Shown: positions 1 to 8,655 of the stretch, in pieces
Numbering within the stretch: the first letter of the stretch is position 1
How the letters are laid out: each line of letters begins with the position of its first letter
Source of the DNA: Daedaleopsis sinensis
Taxonomy: Eukaryota > Basidiomycota > Agaricomycetes > Polyporales > Polyporaceae
DNA: 64,000 nt
NCBI GenBank assembly: GCA_033807695.1
Contig: CM066304.1
Coordinates: 2,108,001-2,172,000, forward strand
Reading direction: 5' to 3'
Program-made: the position numbers and the translations under genes
Notes under the pieces: model-generated
Database searches by the model: none
Seen by the model: only the letters and a program-made list of their open reading frames with translations
What the model was told of the DNA's origin: nothing

Positions 1-2
1 AC

Positions 3-2981
3 GACGCGGGCTACTCCACCACGTTCGCAGGTGGCCGGTGCCTCATCCTCGACGTTACAGGCCGGCCCGTTGGAAACATCCCGAAGGACCGTGGGCTCTA
101 CATGGTAACCCGCGAACGTCCTGTCGCCGCCGAAGCCCACACTGCCACACCCGCCGTCGAACGACTTACCGAGATGGAGGCGCATCGTCGCCTTGGCCAC
201 ATCCCCGTCCGCGCTATTCGCGAGCTCGTCTCGAAGGGATTCATCGCCGGGATCGACCTCGTCAAGTCCGACGAGGAGCAGACGTGCGACGCGTGCGTCC
301 GCGCGAAGTCGTCGCGCAAGCCGGTCCCTGCGACGCGTGAAGGGGCGCGTGCAGAAGAGCTGGGGGAGGAGGTGCACTCGGATCTTTGGGGACCCGCTCG
401 TGTGGTAACCCTAGGTGGACGCAAGTACTATATTACGTTCACAGACGACAAGTCTCGGTTCACCGTGCTCTATCTCCTTCGCAAGAAAAGCGAGTCGTTC
501 GAGTCCTTCAAAGCGTTCGAAGCTTGGCTCGAGAAGCACCTCAACGCGCGCGTCAAATTCCTCAACACCGACCGCGGCGGCGAGTACCTCTCCGACGATT
601 TCAAGACCCACCTCGAACAGCACGGTATCGTGCACAAACTCTCCGTCCACGACACGCACGAGCACGCAGGCGTTTCGGAACGCCTCAACCGAACGCTCAT
701 GGAGAAGGTCCGCGCGATGCTCATCGCGTCCGGACAGCCCCGCTATCTGTGGGGGGAGGCGGTCATGCACGCCGTCTGGCTCAAAAACCGGACCTCGACT
801 AAGGCCCTCGGGGGCCGCACGCCGTTCGAAGTCGCCACAGGCAAGGTACCGGACATGCGCAACGTTCCCGAGTGGGGCTCCCGGGTCTGGGTCCACAGCA
901 CGACCGATGGAAAGGTCGGCGACCGCGCGAAGCCCGCGCGGTGGCTTGGTTTCGACGCGCAGAGCAAGGGCCATCGGGTCTACTGGCCCGAGCAGCGCTC
1001 CGTCACCGTGGAGCGCAATGTGCGTTTTACCCAACCCGCCATGTCTCCCCTCGCTGTCGACGACCCTGTCCAGCTTGAGGGGGAGCATGAGCAGCTGCAA
1101 GCTGCTGAGTCGCCCGACGCTGAGGAGACAGACGACTCCGATGCTGGAGACGCATCCCCGCCTACCGGTGCCGATTCAATCGAGCATCCGCCCGCTCCTA
1201 TCGTCCCGCCACCTGCTCCGGAGCCCGCTCCTCGTGTTACCCGCTCGACTCGCGCGCGCAACCCGTCCGCCCGCGTGCGAGACATCCTCTCCGGAAAAGC
1301 TGCAGACGCAGAACTCCCGCGAGGTGTGCAGCCCCCTTCGGAAGGGGCAGAGCCACCTGCAGAGCTGATCGACGGCATGGCTATGGCAGCCAAGATGTCA
1401 GAGGAGGAGGGCATCGATCCACGATCGCTCGCCGAAGCGATGCGCCGTCCGGAATGGCCGCGATGGAAGGAGGCAATGGAGGAGGAGCTGCGTGCCCTTG
1501 AGGCCCACAAGACCTGGGCACTCGAGCGACCACCCCCGGATGCGAACATCGTGACTTGCCGCTGGGTGTTCCACGCGAAGAAGGACGCGTCCGGGACCAT
1601 TTACCGCTACAGAGCTCGTCTCGTCGCCCGCGGTTTCTCGCAAATCCCCGGAGTCGACTTCTTCGACACCTACGCGCCAGTAGCCAAGACTGCGTCCATC
1701 AGGACCGCCCTCGCGTTCGCTGCTCGACACGACTTCGAAGTTCATCAACTCGACGTCAAGAGCGCGTATCTCAATGGCGAATTCGAGGAGAACGAGGTCA
1801 TTTGGATGGCCATCCCGCCGGGCACAGACCTCACGAACGACAAGTCGCTCGCGCTGCGACTTCTCCGCCCGCTATACGGTCTGAAGCAGAGCGCACGGCA
1901 CTGGCACAAGAAACTCCTGCGTGTGCTGCAGGAGAAGCTTGGGATGTCGCAGTGCGACGTCGACCAGGCTGTCTTCTTCCGAGTACGCGACACTGACCTG
2001 ATCGTGATTGTAGTTCACGTCGACGACTTGACAGTTGTCGCGTCAACGACCGTGCTCATCCGAGAGGTCAAAGACAAGCTCCGCGAGGTCTTCGAGATCT
2101 CGGATGAAGGCGAGATCCACTGGATCCTCGGCTTCGCCGTCGTACGCGATCGCCCCAATCGTTCGCTCTCGCTTTCTCAAACCGCCTACATCGACTCGAT
2201 CGTCCGCCGCTACGGTCTCGAGGACGCAAAGCCCGTCTCCACGCCTATGGACCCCCACGCGACTCTCTCCACATCCCAATCGCCGTCTACCACCGCCGAG
2301 ATTGCAGAAATGCGGAACGTCCCGTACCGCGAGGCTGTCGGATCCCTCATGTACGCGTCCCTCGGGACGCGTCCTGACATCACTTACGCCGTGTCGATTC
2401 TATCTAGGTACTCCGACAACCCGGGCCGCGCTCACTGGGACGCCGTGCGCCGCGTCCTTCGCTATCTCAAGGGCACCCGGACTCTGCAACTAACGTACGG
2501 CGGTACGACCCTCGATCTCGTCGGTTACACCGACGCCGACGGCTCGATGCACGAGGACCGCAAGGCGATCTCCGGCTACGCCTTCCTCATCGACGGCGGC
2601 GCCGTGTCTTGGAGCTCCAAACGCCAGGAGCTTATTTCGCTCTCGACGACCGAGTCCGAGTACGTTGGGATCACACATGCGACGAAGGAGGCTCTTTGGC
2701 TCCGCTCGCTCATCAGCCAAGTCTTCGAGCCCTTCGCTGGACCTACGCCGCTCAATTCGGACAACCAGTCCGCCATCGCTCTCGCTCGAGACCACCAGTA
2801 CCACGCGCGAACGAAACACATCGACATACGTTTCCACTTCGTCCGCTGGGTCATCGAGGAGAAGAAAATCCAACTTATCTATTGCCCGACCGACGATATG
2901 GTCGCCGACGTCTTCACCAAGGCTCTTCCCTCGCCCAAAGTGAAGCACTTTGCTTCCGCGCTCGGACTGCGCCTGGCTTGA
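3..2981 (+). CDS. Copia Gag-Pol polyprotein, C-terminal part
   Basis: This is a polyprotein of an LTR retrotransposon that makes cDNA in cytoplasmic particles and integrates it. The frame is already open at base 3. The ATG at 102 is internal, because the upstream residues (ending KDRGLY) belong to the GAG-pre-integrase domain. An HHCC zinc-binding region (HRRLGH ... CDACVRAK) precedes the integrase core, which shows HSDLWGP, NTDRGGE and SERLNRT for the D, D and E residues. The RVT_2 reverse transcriptase has QLDVKSAYLNGEF and HVDD at 2016-2027, where histidine replaces the usual tyrosine of YVDD. RNase H carries YTDADGS, TTESEYV and SDNQSA, followed by the typical RTKHIDIRFHFVR. The TGA stop is at 2979-2981, seven bases before the LTR. 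About 990 residues are visible. The frame is intact and the 5' end is missing. Confidence 0.95.
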   Translation, partial: DAGYSTTFAGGRCLILDVTGRPVGNIPKDRGLYMVTRERPVAAEAHTATPAVERLTEMEAHRRLGHIPVRAIRELVSKGFIAGIDLVKSDEEQTCDACVRAKSSRKPVPATREGARAEELGEEVHSDLWGPARVVTLGGRKYYITFTDDKSRFTVLYLLRKKSESFESFKAFEAWLEKHLNARVKFLNTDRGGEYLSDDFKTHLEQHGIVHKLSVHDTHEHAGVSERLNRTLMEKVRAMLIASGQPRYLWGEAVMHAVWLKNRTSTKALGGRTPFEVATGKVPDMRNVPEWGSRVWVHSTTDGKVGDRAKPARWLGFDAQSKGHRVYWPEQRSVTVERNVRFTQPAMSPLAVDDPVQLEGEHEQLQAAESPDAEETDDSDAGDASPPTGADSIEHPPAPIVPPPAPEPAPRVTRSTRARNPSARVRDILSGKAADAELPRGVQPPSEGAEPPAELIDGMAMAAKMSEEEGIDPRSLAEAMRRPEWPRWKEAMEEELRALEAHKTWALERPPPDANIVTCRWVFHAKKDASGTIYRYRARLVARGFSQIPGVDFFDTYAPVAKTASIRTALAFAARHDFEVHQLDVKSAYLNGEFEENEVIWMAIPPGTDLTNDKSLALRLLRPLYGLKQSARHWHKKLLRVLQEKLGMSQCDVDQAVFFRVRDTDLIVIVVHVDDLTVVASTTVLIREVKDKLREVFEISDEGEIHWILGFAVVRDRPNRSLSLSQTAYIDSIVRRYGLEDAKPVSTPMDPHATLSTSQSPSTTAEIAEMRNVPYREAVGSLMYASLGTRPDITYAVSILSRYSDNPGRAHWDAVRRVLRYLKGTRTLQLTYGGTTLDLVGYTDADGSMHEDRKAISGYAFLIDGGAVSWSSKRQELISLSTTESEYVGITHATKEALWLRSLISQVFEPFAGPTPLNSDNQSAIALARDHQYHARTKHIDIRFHFVRWVIEEKKIQLIYCPTDDMVADVFTKALPSPKVKHFASALGLRLA

Positions 2982-2988
2982 GGGGGAG
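2980..2988 (+). other. Polypurine tract of the copia element
   Basis: GAGGGGGAG lies directly upstream of the LTR start TGTTGG and overlaps the stop codon. In LTR elements this tract resists RNase H and primes plus-strand DNA. Position and composition fit the copia consensus. Confidence 0.8.
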
Positions 2989-3451
2989 TGTTGGAGCAAC
3001 AAGCTGCGCCGCGCCCTCGCCCGGATCCTCGTCCCGGTACGGTACAGCCTCGTTTACATTTTCTCTACGTATTATTCGCCGCCCTTTATCTATCTACATC
3101 GCCTTCCCGCCATCTGCAGGTGCGCAGATGGCTTCCCGCTACGTCTTACTTCTTACCGCGCGCCGAGAGCGCCTACGTTACTTGTTATGGATGAGACTCC
3201 CGCCTATCCGAGCGATTAGCGCTCTCCCATCTTCCTTATGTACTCGCTCGCCTTCGCTCCCTCGTCCCTCAGTCTTGCTCACGCCTTCGTGTGCAGTTAC
3301 TGAGGGTACGTACACTGTCGTTCCCGTCCGCTCTCTTGTAACTAACTTAGTACTTGTACAGACCCTCATCTGATTACAGGTACATATCAATATATGCTTA
3401 GTCTTGCTCACGCCTTCGTGTGCAGTTACTGAGGACCCTCATCTGATTACA
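2989..3451 (+). repeat. 3' LTR of the copia element, with duplicated tail
   Basis: The LTR begins TGTTGG after the polypurine tract. Two ends are possible. Both 3378 and 3451 close the sequence CTGATTACA, because the tail is duplicated. A 35-nt unit occurs at 3271-3305 and 3400-3434, and a 19-nt unit at 3361-3379 and 3434-3452. In the second copy the two units abut, so 55 nt present in the first copy are missing. The LTR is thus either about 390 or 463 bp. The 5' LTR is outside the window, so the true end cannot be fixed here. Confidence 0.7.
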
Positions 3452-3508
3452 GATCTACGTCCTCGCACACATACGCTTATATGAATTTTGCCGCCTAAGA
3501 AAGTCAAG

Positions 3509-3933
3509 TCAAGCGTTGGTAAGTCCCATACGGTCCGAGTCTCGGAGTATATCGACCATTGGTGCCGGTATGGCTGGTAGACGAGCGCACTGCTGGTATG
3601 TGACCAGTTCAAGTTGTACACCATAGTTAACCTGCCACCCAAGGCCGGCGGTGGTGGATAGGTCGACCTGCCACCAGCCATCGTCGCGCTTCCAGGCTTG
3701 CCAGTTGTGCACGGTGAGGCCCTTGTGCCGGATACTGTCGAGGAAGCACTGGCCCCAGCGGTCCTCACAGTAGCCTTTGAATAGGAAGGAACAGCGGTGG
3801 AGTCCCCGTCATGCCACCAGCCGTTGCATTTCCAGTCTTGTTTGACGGCGGCGGCGGCGGCGGGAGTGGCAACGACGGAGGAGGCCGCGGAGAGCGCGGA
3901 GAGGAAGAGGAGCGAGGGAAGTGCGAGCTTCAT
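3509..3933 (-). pseudogene. Small secreted Trp/Cys-rich protein, one-base frameshift
   Basis: The ATG at 3933 opens a classic signal peptide (MKLALPSLLFLSALSAASS, Ala-rich cleavage region). It is followed by a tryptophan-rich stretch with KCNGWWHDGD. Just after this, around 3805-3812 in a run of four guanines, the frame loses sense. A second frame then continues with CSFLFKGYC, CEDRWGQC and WKRDDGWWQVDLS, down to a stop at 3509. One extra base in the G run would join the two halves into a protein of about 140 residues with several cysteines. So this is either a recent single-base loss or a sequencing error in a homopolymer. I do not recognise the family. Small cysteine-rich secreted proteins are common in fungi and are often effector-like or cell-wall associated, but no function should be assumed. 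It sits between two retrotransposons. Confidence 0.6.
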
Positions 3934-4897
3934 GGCAGAGCTATGGATGTGGAGGGTAGGTGCAGACGCAAATGTGGGCAGTGTGCTGGAAAGCTGTCCG
4001 TGGACCAACCCGTGGACGTTGGTATTTCAGCTGTCTGTTCTGAATCATGGCGCAGCACCCCCTGGGCCTGTCTAGGCCTGTCTGTCGTGACCTGCGTGGA
4101 GCACAGATAAACATTTCTGTGTACGGGATATCGACATGGCTGGAACTTCAGCTTGGCGGTGTTAGAACCTGACTGTGACCTACTGTGACGTTCAATGGAT
4201 GAGGGCCAGGTACTAACAGGTACATGCGAGACTCGAAACACAATGGAAATACACACAGGCCTGCTGCCTGCACCTAATATAGGCACCTGCTCAGCACCAA
4301 ATGATGTCGGAACGGGAGGGAGTACGCGATCAAGACCCACCGGTCTCGCTTCTGTCACTCCAACTCTGTCTAGCAACACGAGAGGCAGACGTCAACCGCT
4401 GGAAACTCACCGCCGTCGGTATCCCATAGATGCGTGGACGTCCTAATAGACACACTGTCGCGACTCGCCTCTCAAGGCCATAGTTATTCGCGCAGGCGTA
4501 CATCGCATGCGCGGGGTCTCATCGCGCTGAGGATTGCAGCCATGTTGTTATTGGATCCTCTCTCACTCAGTGGCGTGAAGATACCTGCGAGCTGTTTCAC
4601 CTACGTGCGGACGAGACGAGATCAAGGATCGTTGCGATGCAAAAAGGGAGGACTCTGAGATCTCCACACGTACCTGAGAGATTGATCCAGAAAACCTTGC
4701 AACACGGTGCATATAATGACGAGCTTGTTGGGACAACACGGTGCAAATAATGACGAGCTTGTTGGGACCTCGGATCCCCTCGGAGCCGAGCGCTAGCGCT
4801 GCCTCGGACCGGCCTGAATAACTTGATCAACCACAAGTGACAAGACCACGTCTTGCAACAATCTGCCGTATGAAACACCCGCTTTGGTGGCTCCCGT
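3934..4897. other. Intergenic stretch upstream of the secreted-protein gene
   Basis: I see no supported gene here. The first few hundred bases would be the promoter of the minus-strand secreted-protein gene. The right side contains a 34-bp tandem duplication (listed separately). The last four bases (4894-4897, CCGT) are the target site duplicated by the gypsy insertion. Confidence 0.6.
4700..4767. repeat. 34-bp tandem duplication
   Basis: Units 4700-4733 and 4734-4767 match at 33 of 34 bases (the difference is CAT versus CAA within the unit). It is a local direct duplication with no coding content. Confidence 0.85.
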
Positions 4898-5804
4898 TGA
4901 TGAGCCTCAGGACCAGCTAAGCCCCGGAAACACCACGCAGCCCATCACTATTCGCGCCCGTCAGACAATTCACGCAGTATGAAGACGAGCGGCTTCACAA
5001 GGAAGGCGAGCGACTACCGAAGGAGCGAGTACGGAGACATGCCATTCCAAGGGTCGAAGGAGCCGATGCCGAGCTGCCGGCGGCTGACCGAGGTCGCCAG
5101 AGCTCTAGCCAGGACAGAGGAGGCGATCGATCGAGGGTCTGGTCTAGGCGACCGCCACGGAGTCCAGCAATTGGTACGAAGGTCGTCGGAAGAGGCACGG
5201 AAGACAAGGGAGTGAGGGGGACGGCCTTCCGAGGCCTATGAAGACGGGCGGATGGACTTCAGACGCGATCACGTGGTGACGCGCCACAAGACTAAGCGCT
5301 TTCGTGACCGCGGATGCAAGTCGAGCGGCGACGTGATAGGCTCGGTGCAAACACCTACCTAACCACCGGAGTGCGCCGTAGGGGTTCAGGAGAGGAGGAT
5401 CGCGACGTGAGCGTGGGAGGAGCAGGGTTTCCTATGATTGGACGATTGGTAGGATAGTTGTAGTTTATTTGGTGACGATTTGTACAGTATATAAGTCAGC
5501 GGGATTGCGGCCCAGCAAAGCAGCGCAGTAGCTCCAGAGATCGAGTCCGAGTCCAAGAATCATCTAGGCGACCCTCAATTGAAGACCGTCCGTCTTCAAA
5601 CCTCCTCTTGCAGACTAGCCTCACCCACGGAAGTTGCTTGACTTCCACCTGAAGTTGCTCAACTTCCCTGTCTATCGTCGACGGGCTACGTGAAGAAGAG
5701 CGACTACACCGGGAACCTGTCCTCCACCTCGCACCCTACTAGGTAGCTGATCTCGTGCTCGTTTGGGTGTGTGTTTCGCCCAGCGACCCAGAGTTACCCC
5801 ATCA
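4898..5804 (+). repeat. 5' LTR of the gypsy element
   Basis: 907-bp direct repeat of 16684-17590, bounded by the inverted pentamers TGATG and CATCA. It contains a TATA box (5488-5494). Near its 3' side it has three short potential hairpins: arms 5581-5586/5592-5597, 5629-5634/5641-5646 and 5651-5657/5660-5666. The Gag reading frame is already open in its last 58 bases. Confidence 0.95.
5488..5494 (+). promoter_or_regulatory. TATA box of the gypsy LTR promoter
   Basis: TATATAA lies in the LTR about 310 bp before its 3' end, the expected place for the U3/R junction. Transcription would start about 30 bp downstream, near 5520. The same box is at 17274-17280 in the 3' LTR. Confidence 0.65.
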
Positions 5805-5807
5805 TTC

Positions 5808-5825
5808 TGGAGCCCACCGCGAGGG
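5808..5825 (+). other. Candidate primer-binding site
   Basis: TGGAGCCCACCGCGAG starts three bases after the 5' LTR. TGG at this position pairs with the CCA end of a tRNA, as minus-strand priming requires. I cannot name the tRNA without a genome tRNA set. Confidence 0.45.
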
Positions 5826-6238
5826 GTACAAGAACAGTCTCCACCGGTTCCGGCTCAAGAATCCCACGTTTGCGGCCGACGCGGAGCGAACGTATCCGTC
5901 GCCTCCATCGACAAACCGAACAGGCTTTAGAGGAAATCGAAGCAGAAGACCCCGAGAGAGCAGAGCAGCTCACTACCGTTATCGAGAACAACTTCGCAGT
6001 TTTCGCAGACTCTCCGCTTACCGAACTAGAGGACGCTTCCGAAGACGAGCAGGAGGACATTGAAGTTCCGGACCATCCGTTCCTGACTTCAGAATCAATT
6101 AGTAACCCAAGACCTACGCTATCACATACCGCAGGGGCCTTCAACCTACCTAGGAACCCCCTTCCTTCACTGCTAGCCTACGCCGCTCAAATATTACCTA
6201 CGGCTCTACCACCCGTAGTACCACCTACAATCCATTCA

Positions 6239-8653
6239 ATGGCTAGCGCAGATCTATCGAAACTACCGTTGCGTACGGAAAGGAGTGCGCCCCAATTCGA
6301 TGAGGAATCTAAGGACACCGTCGAGCGGTACTTTGACGACCTTGCCCGACTTCTGAAGAAGCATAGCATCACTGATGAACAAGCTTGCAAGGCGGCGGCG
6401 GTCGACTACATACCAGCGGGAGTCGCCAAGCGATGGAAGTCCCTGCCGACGTTCTCGGACACCCAGAAGACGTATGAAGAATTCAAGACGGAGGTTCTAT
6501 CCTTCTACCTCGGGACGGATGCCCAGTACACCTGGACACTGCGAGAATACAATGAAGTCATCGGGGAAGCCGTACGTACGGGGATATCCAGCCTCGAAAC
6601 CTACATGAAGTTCTACGGCAAATTCTATCCCATCTACCGGTACTTGCATGCGAAGACCGAGCCAGAGCTAACGGAGCGCGACGCGTCGACAGCCTTGCTA
6701 CGGCTAGTTCCTATGCAGTACACAATGGCGGTATCCGCGCGGTTAGCACACCAGGTGCCTGCCAAACACAAGGAAGAAGCTTACACGGTCGCGCAAGTTC
6801 ATGAAGCAATTTCCTATTGTCTGGCGGACGGAGGCCCGTTCGGCGGGATCGGAAGTTGGTCAACTGCGACGTCCGGTAACCTCGCTCGAGTCAATCCTCC
6901 GGCTCCAGCCATGGCCTCCACGGTTACGGTGAAAACCGAGCCGGATCTATCGGCCTTCAAGCGGGAGATGATCTCCATGATGAGTTCGACCATGCGCGAC
7001 TTCGTGAGCCAGCAGAGGATGCAAGCCACGCAACCACCGCAACAAGGGGAACAATACCCTCCACCACCACAACCTCCCCAGGGAAGGTACCAGCAGCAGC
7101 AAGGGGGCCTATACGGACGTAATCCACCCGCTAACGACGAATGCATCTACTGTGGCCTACCGGGATGTCGGTTGAAGACGTGCCCCAAAGTCGCAGAGGA
7201 CATGACGGCGGGACTCATCCGGAAGGACGTATACGACAAAATCATCCTACCAGGAGGCGGTGTGATCCCTCGTAGTCTGCCAGGGAACTGTATGCGCGAT
7301 AGAGTCAATGCTTGGCACGAAAAGAACCCAAACCAACGAGCGCGAGGAACCATGAGCAACATCTATCAGTTCGAGATGCAGGAAGACGAGCGTACCTTGG
7401 AAGAGGAGTTAGAAGTCCTCATGCACAAGGCAAACATGGTTAAAGAGCGCATGAACACTCGCTCGGGACGGCAGGTTTTTGATGGAGTCGAGCTAGAGAC
7501 GCGGCCTCGACGTATTACGCGCAACTCGGAGAAAGGGAGGGACGACACGCGGGCAGGGACGCCCGAGCGTGATCAGCCGCCTCACCAGCCGACGAGAGAG
7601 AAGGGGAAGGAGAAGGAGAAGCACGTTACCTGGGACACGAGGGCAAAAGAGCCTGAAGAGACCTTCCATCCCTATGCGCCGACTGTGGTACCCAGAGGCC
7701 AGGAACTGCCGAAGAAGGACGAACCACCGGTCAGAAGGACCGCAGCGATCATCGACCCAACCGCGGAAGAAAGAGTCTTCAACCGAAGCTTCGGAGACAG
7801 CCAGAGTATCACAGTGTCACCAGCCGAGCTACTCAGTATTTCTCCAGGACTCAGGAAGCGAGTGCATGAGGCCACAGCTCTCAGGCGAACGCAAGTTAGA
7901 GACGAGCAACTGCAGGAAGTGACCAACCGGGAAGGCGAGCGGCCTCGGAACAAGGTACTAGTGACCGAAGTCGCTGAAGACGAAGACTTCCCGGAAGACA
8001 ACCTCCAGACAGCAGGAAGTTCATCCTCAGGGACTGGAAGGCCGACGCTTGGATCCTTTGCATTTGTAGACCTGGACTATGAAGGCAGCGAGGACGAGGA
8101 CGAAGAGCCAAAGCCGCACAATGCCCCGTATGTAGCTCCGGGACAAGGCTATCCTGCGAGCAGTCGGCGGAAGTCAACCATCGTAGCCTCGGAATCGGAG
8201 AAGCTGAGGTCGCTGTTCACCTGGGTAGCTCGAACGGACACGCCGACAGAGTGTACACTCGACGATGGGTCCCAGATCGTCGGTATAAACGACCAAATTG
8301 CTTATGCGTTGAAGATCCCCTACGATCCTACCAAGCGAAGGAGGATGATCAGCGCAAATGGGACGGTCGACATGACACTCGGTCTAGCAAAGAACGTGCC
8401 TGTGGAATTAGGTGGCGGGATCGTGGTCTACCTCCAGATGCATGTGGTGAAGGCAGCGCCTTACCAGATCCTCCTAGGAAGGCCGTTCATGACGGTGATG
8501 CGTGCGAGGTCGAGCAACTCTATGGATGGACAATTGTCAATTACCGTCACTTGCCCTAACTCGAACCGCGAACTGACGCTACCGACCTACGCGCATGGAG
8601 ACTCTCCGAGTTATGGACTCAGAGTCGAGGGTTTTCGGGCTTCGAGGATCTGA
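6239..8653 (+). CDS. Gypsy Gag with C-terminal aspartic protease
   Basis: This is the structural polyprotein that packages element RNA, with the protease that matures it at the C-terminus. The first ATG in frame is at 6239 (804 residues). However, the frame is open and protein-like from 5747, inside the LTR, with acidic segments such as LEEIEAEDPERAEQ, so a non-ATG start or a spliced leader is possible. A retrotransposon-gag-type helical domain covers about 6400-6840. A zinc knuckle lies at 7142-7183 with spacing CX2CX4CX4C, where the third ligand is Cys instead of His. A long charged linker follows. The retropepsin-like region has LDDGSQI at 8261-8272 in place of the usual D-[ST]-G, and ILLGRP near 8468. 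The stop TGA (8651-8653) overlaps the pol ATG. Confidence 0.9.
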   Translation: MASADLSKLPLRTERSAPQFDEESKDTVERYFDDLARLLKKHSITDEQACKAAAVDYIPAGVAKRWKSLPTFSDTQKTYEEFKTEVLSFYLGTDAQYTWTLREYNEVIGEAVRTGISSLETYMKFYGKFYPIYRYLHAKTEPELTERDASTALLRLVPMQYTMAVSARLAHQVPAKHKEEAYTVAQVHEAISYCLADGGPFGGIGSWSTATSGNLARVNPPAPAMASTVTVKTEPDLSAFKREMISMMSSTMRDFVSQQRMQATQPPQQGEQYPPPPQPPQGRYQQQQGGLYGRNPPANDECIYCGLPGCRLKTCPKVAEDMTAGLIRKDVYDKIILPGGGVIPRSLPGNCMRDRVNAWHEKNPNQRARGTMSNIYQFEMQEDERTLEEELEVLMHKANMVKERMNTRSGRQVFDGVELETRPRRITRNSEKGRDDTRAGTPERDQPPHQPTREKGKEKEKHVTWDTRAKEPEETFHPYAPTVVPRGQELPKKDEPPVRRTAAIIDPTAEERVFNRSFGDSQSITVSPAELLSISPGLRKRVHEATALRRTQVRDEQLQEVTNREGERPRNKVLVTEVAEDEDFPEDNLQTAGSSSSGTGRPTLGSFAFVDLDYEGSEDEDEEPKPHNAPYVAPGQGYPASSRRKSTIVASESEKLRSLFTWVARTDTPTECTLDDGSQIVGINDQIAYALKIPYDPTKRRRMISANGTVDMTLGLAKNVPVELGGGIVVYLQMHVVKAAPYQILLGRPFMTVMRARSSNSMDGQLSITVTCPNSNRELTLPTYAHGDSPSYGLRVEGFRASRI

Positions 8654-8655
8654 TG
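8651..8655 (+). promoter_or_regulatory. TGATG stop-start overlap coupling gag and pol
   Basis: The gag stop TGA (8651-8653) shares its last base with the pol ATG (8653-8655). Such overlaps support termination-reinitiation in some fungal viruses and would produce Pol as a separate protein at reduced level. Confidence 0.7.

Larger units (their letters stand above)
1..3451 (+). mobile_element. Ty1/copia LTR retrotransposon, 5' part outside window
   Basis: The window opens inside the coding region of a copia-superfamily element. The domain order GAG-pre-integrase, integrase, reverse transcriptase, RNase H is diagnostic, because gypsy elements have integrase last. The coding frame is followed by a purine tract (2980-2988) and then an LTR starting TGTTGG at 2989. 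The 5' LTR, gag and any protease lie upstream of base 1, so target duplication and LTR identity cannot be checked. No stop or frameshift interrupts the frame, so the element may be recent or still active. Confidence 0.92.

Noticed and set aside
38..1100. Several other-frame ORFs across the copia polyprotein (for example 411-1100 minus)
   Set aside because: They overlap a frame with full retrotransposon motifs and have Arg/Ser-rich shadow composition.
3439..4008. 189-codon frame as a single secreted protein from 4008
   Set aside because: The first 25 codons are not needed, since the signal peptide starts at 3933. The C-terminal half loses protein character after the frameshift.
4979..5350. 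Small ORFs inside the gypsy LTRs (repeated at 16765-17136)
   Set aside because: They are duplicated because the LTRs are identical. No domain or start context supports translation.
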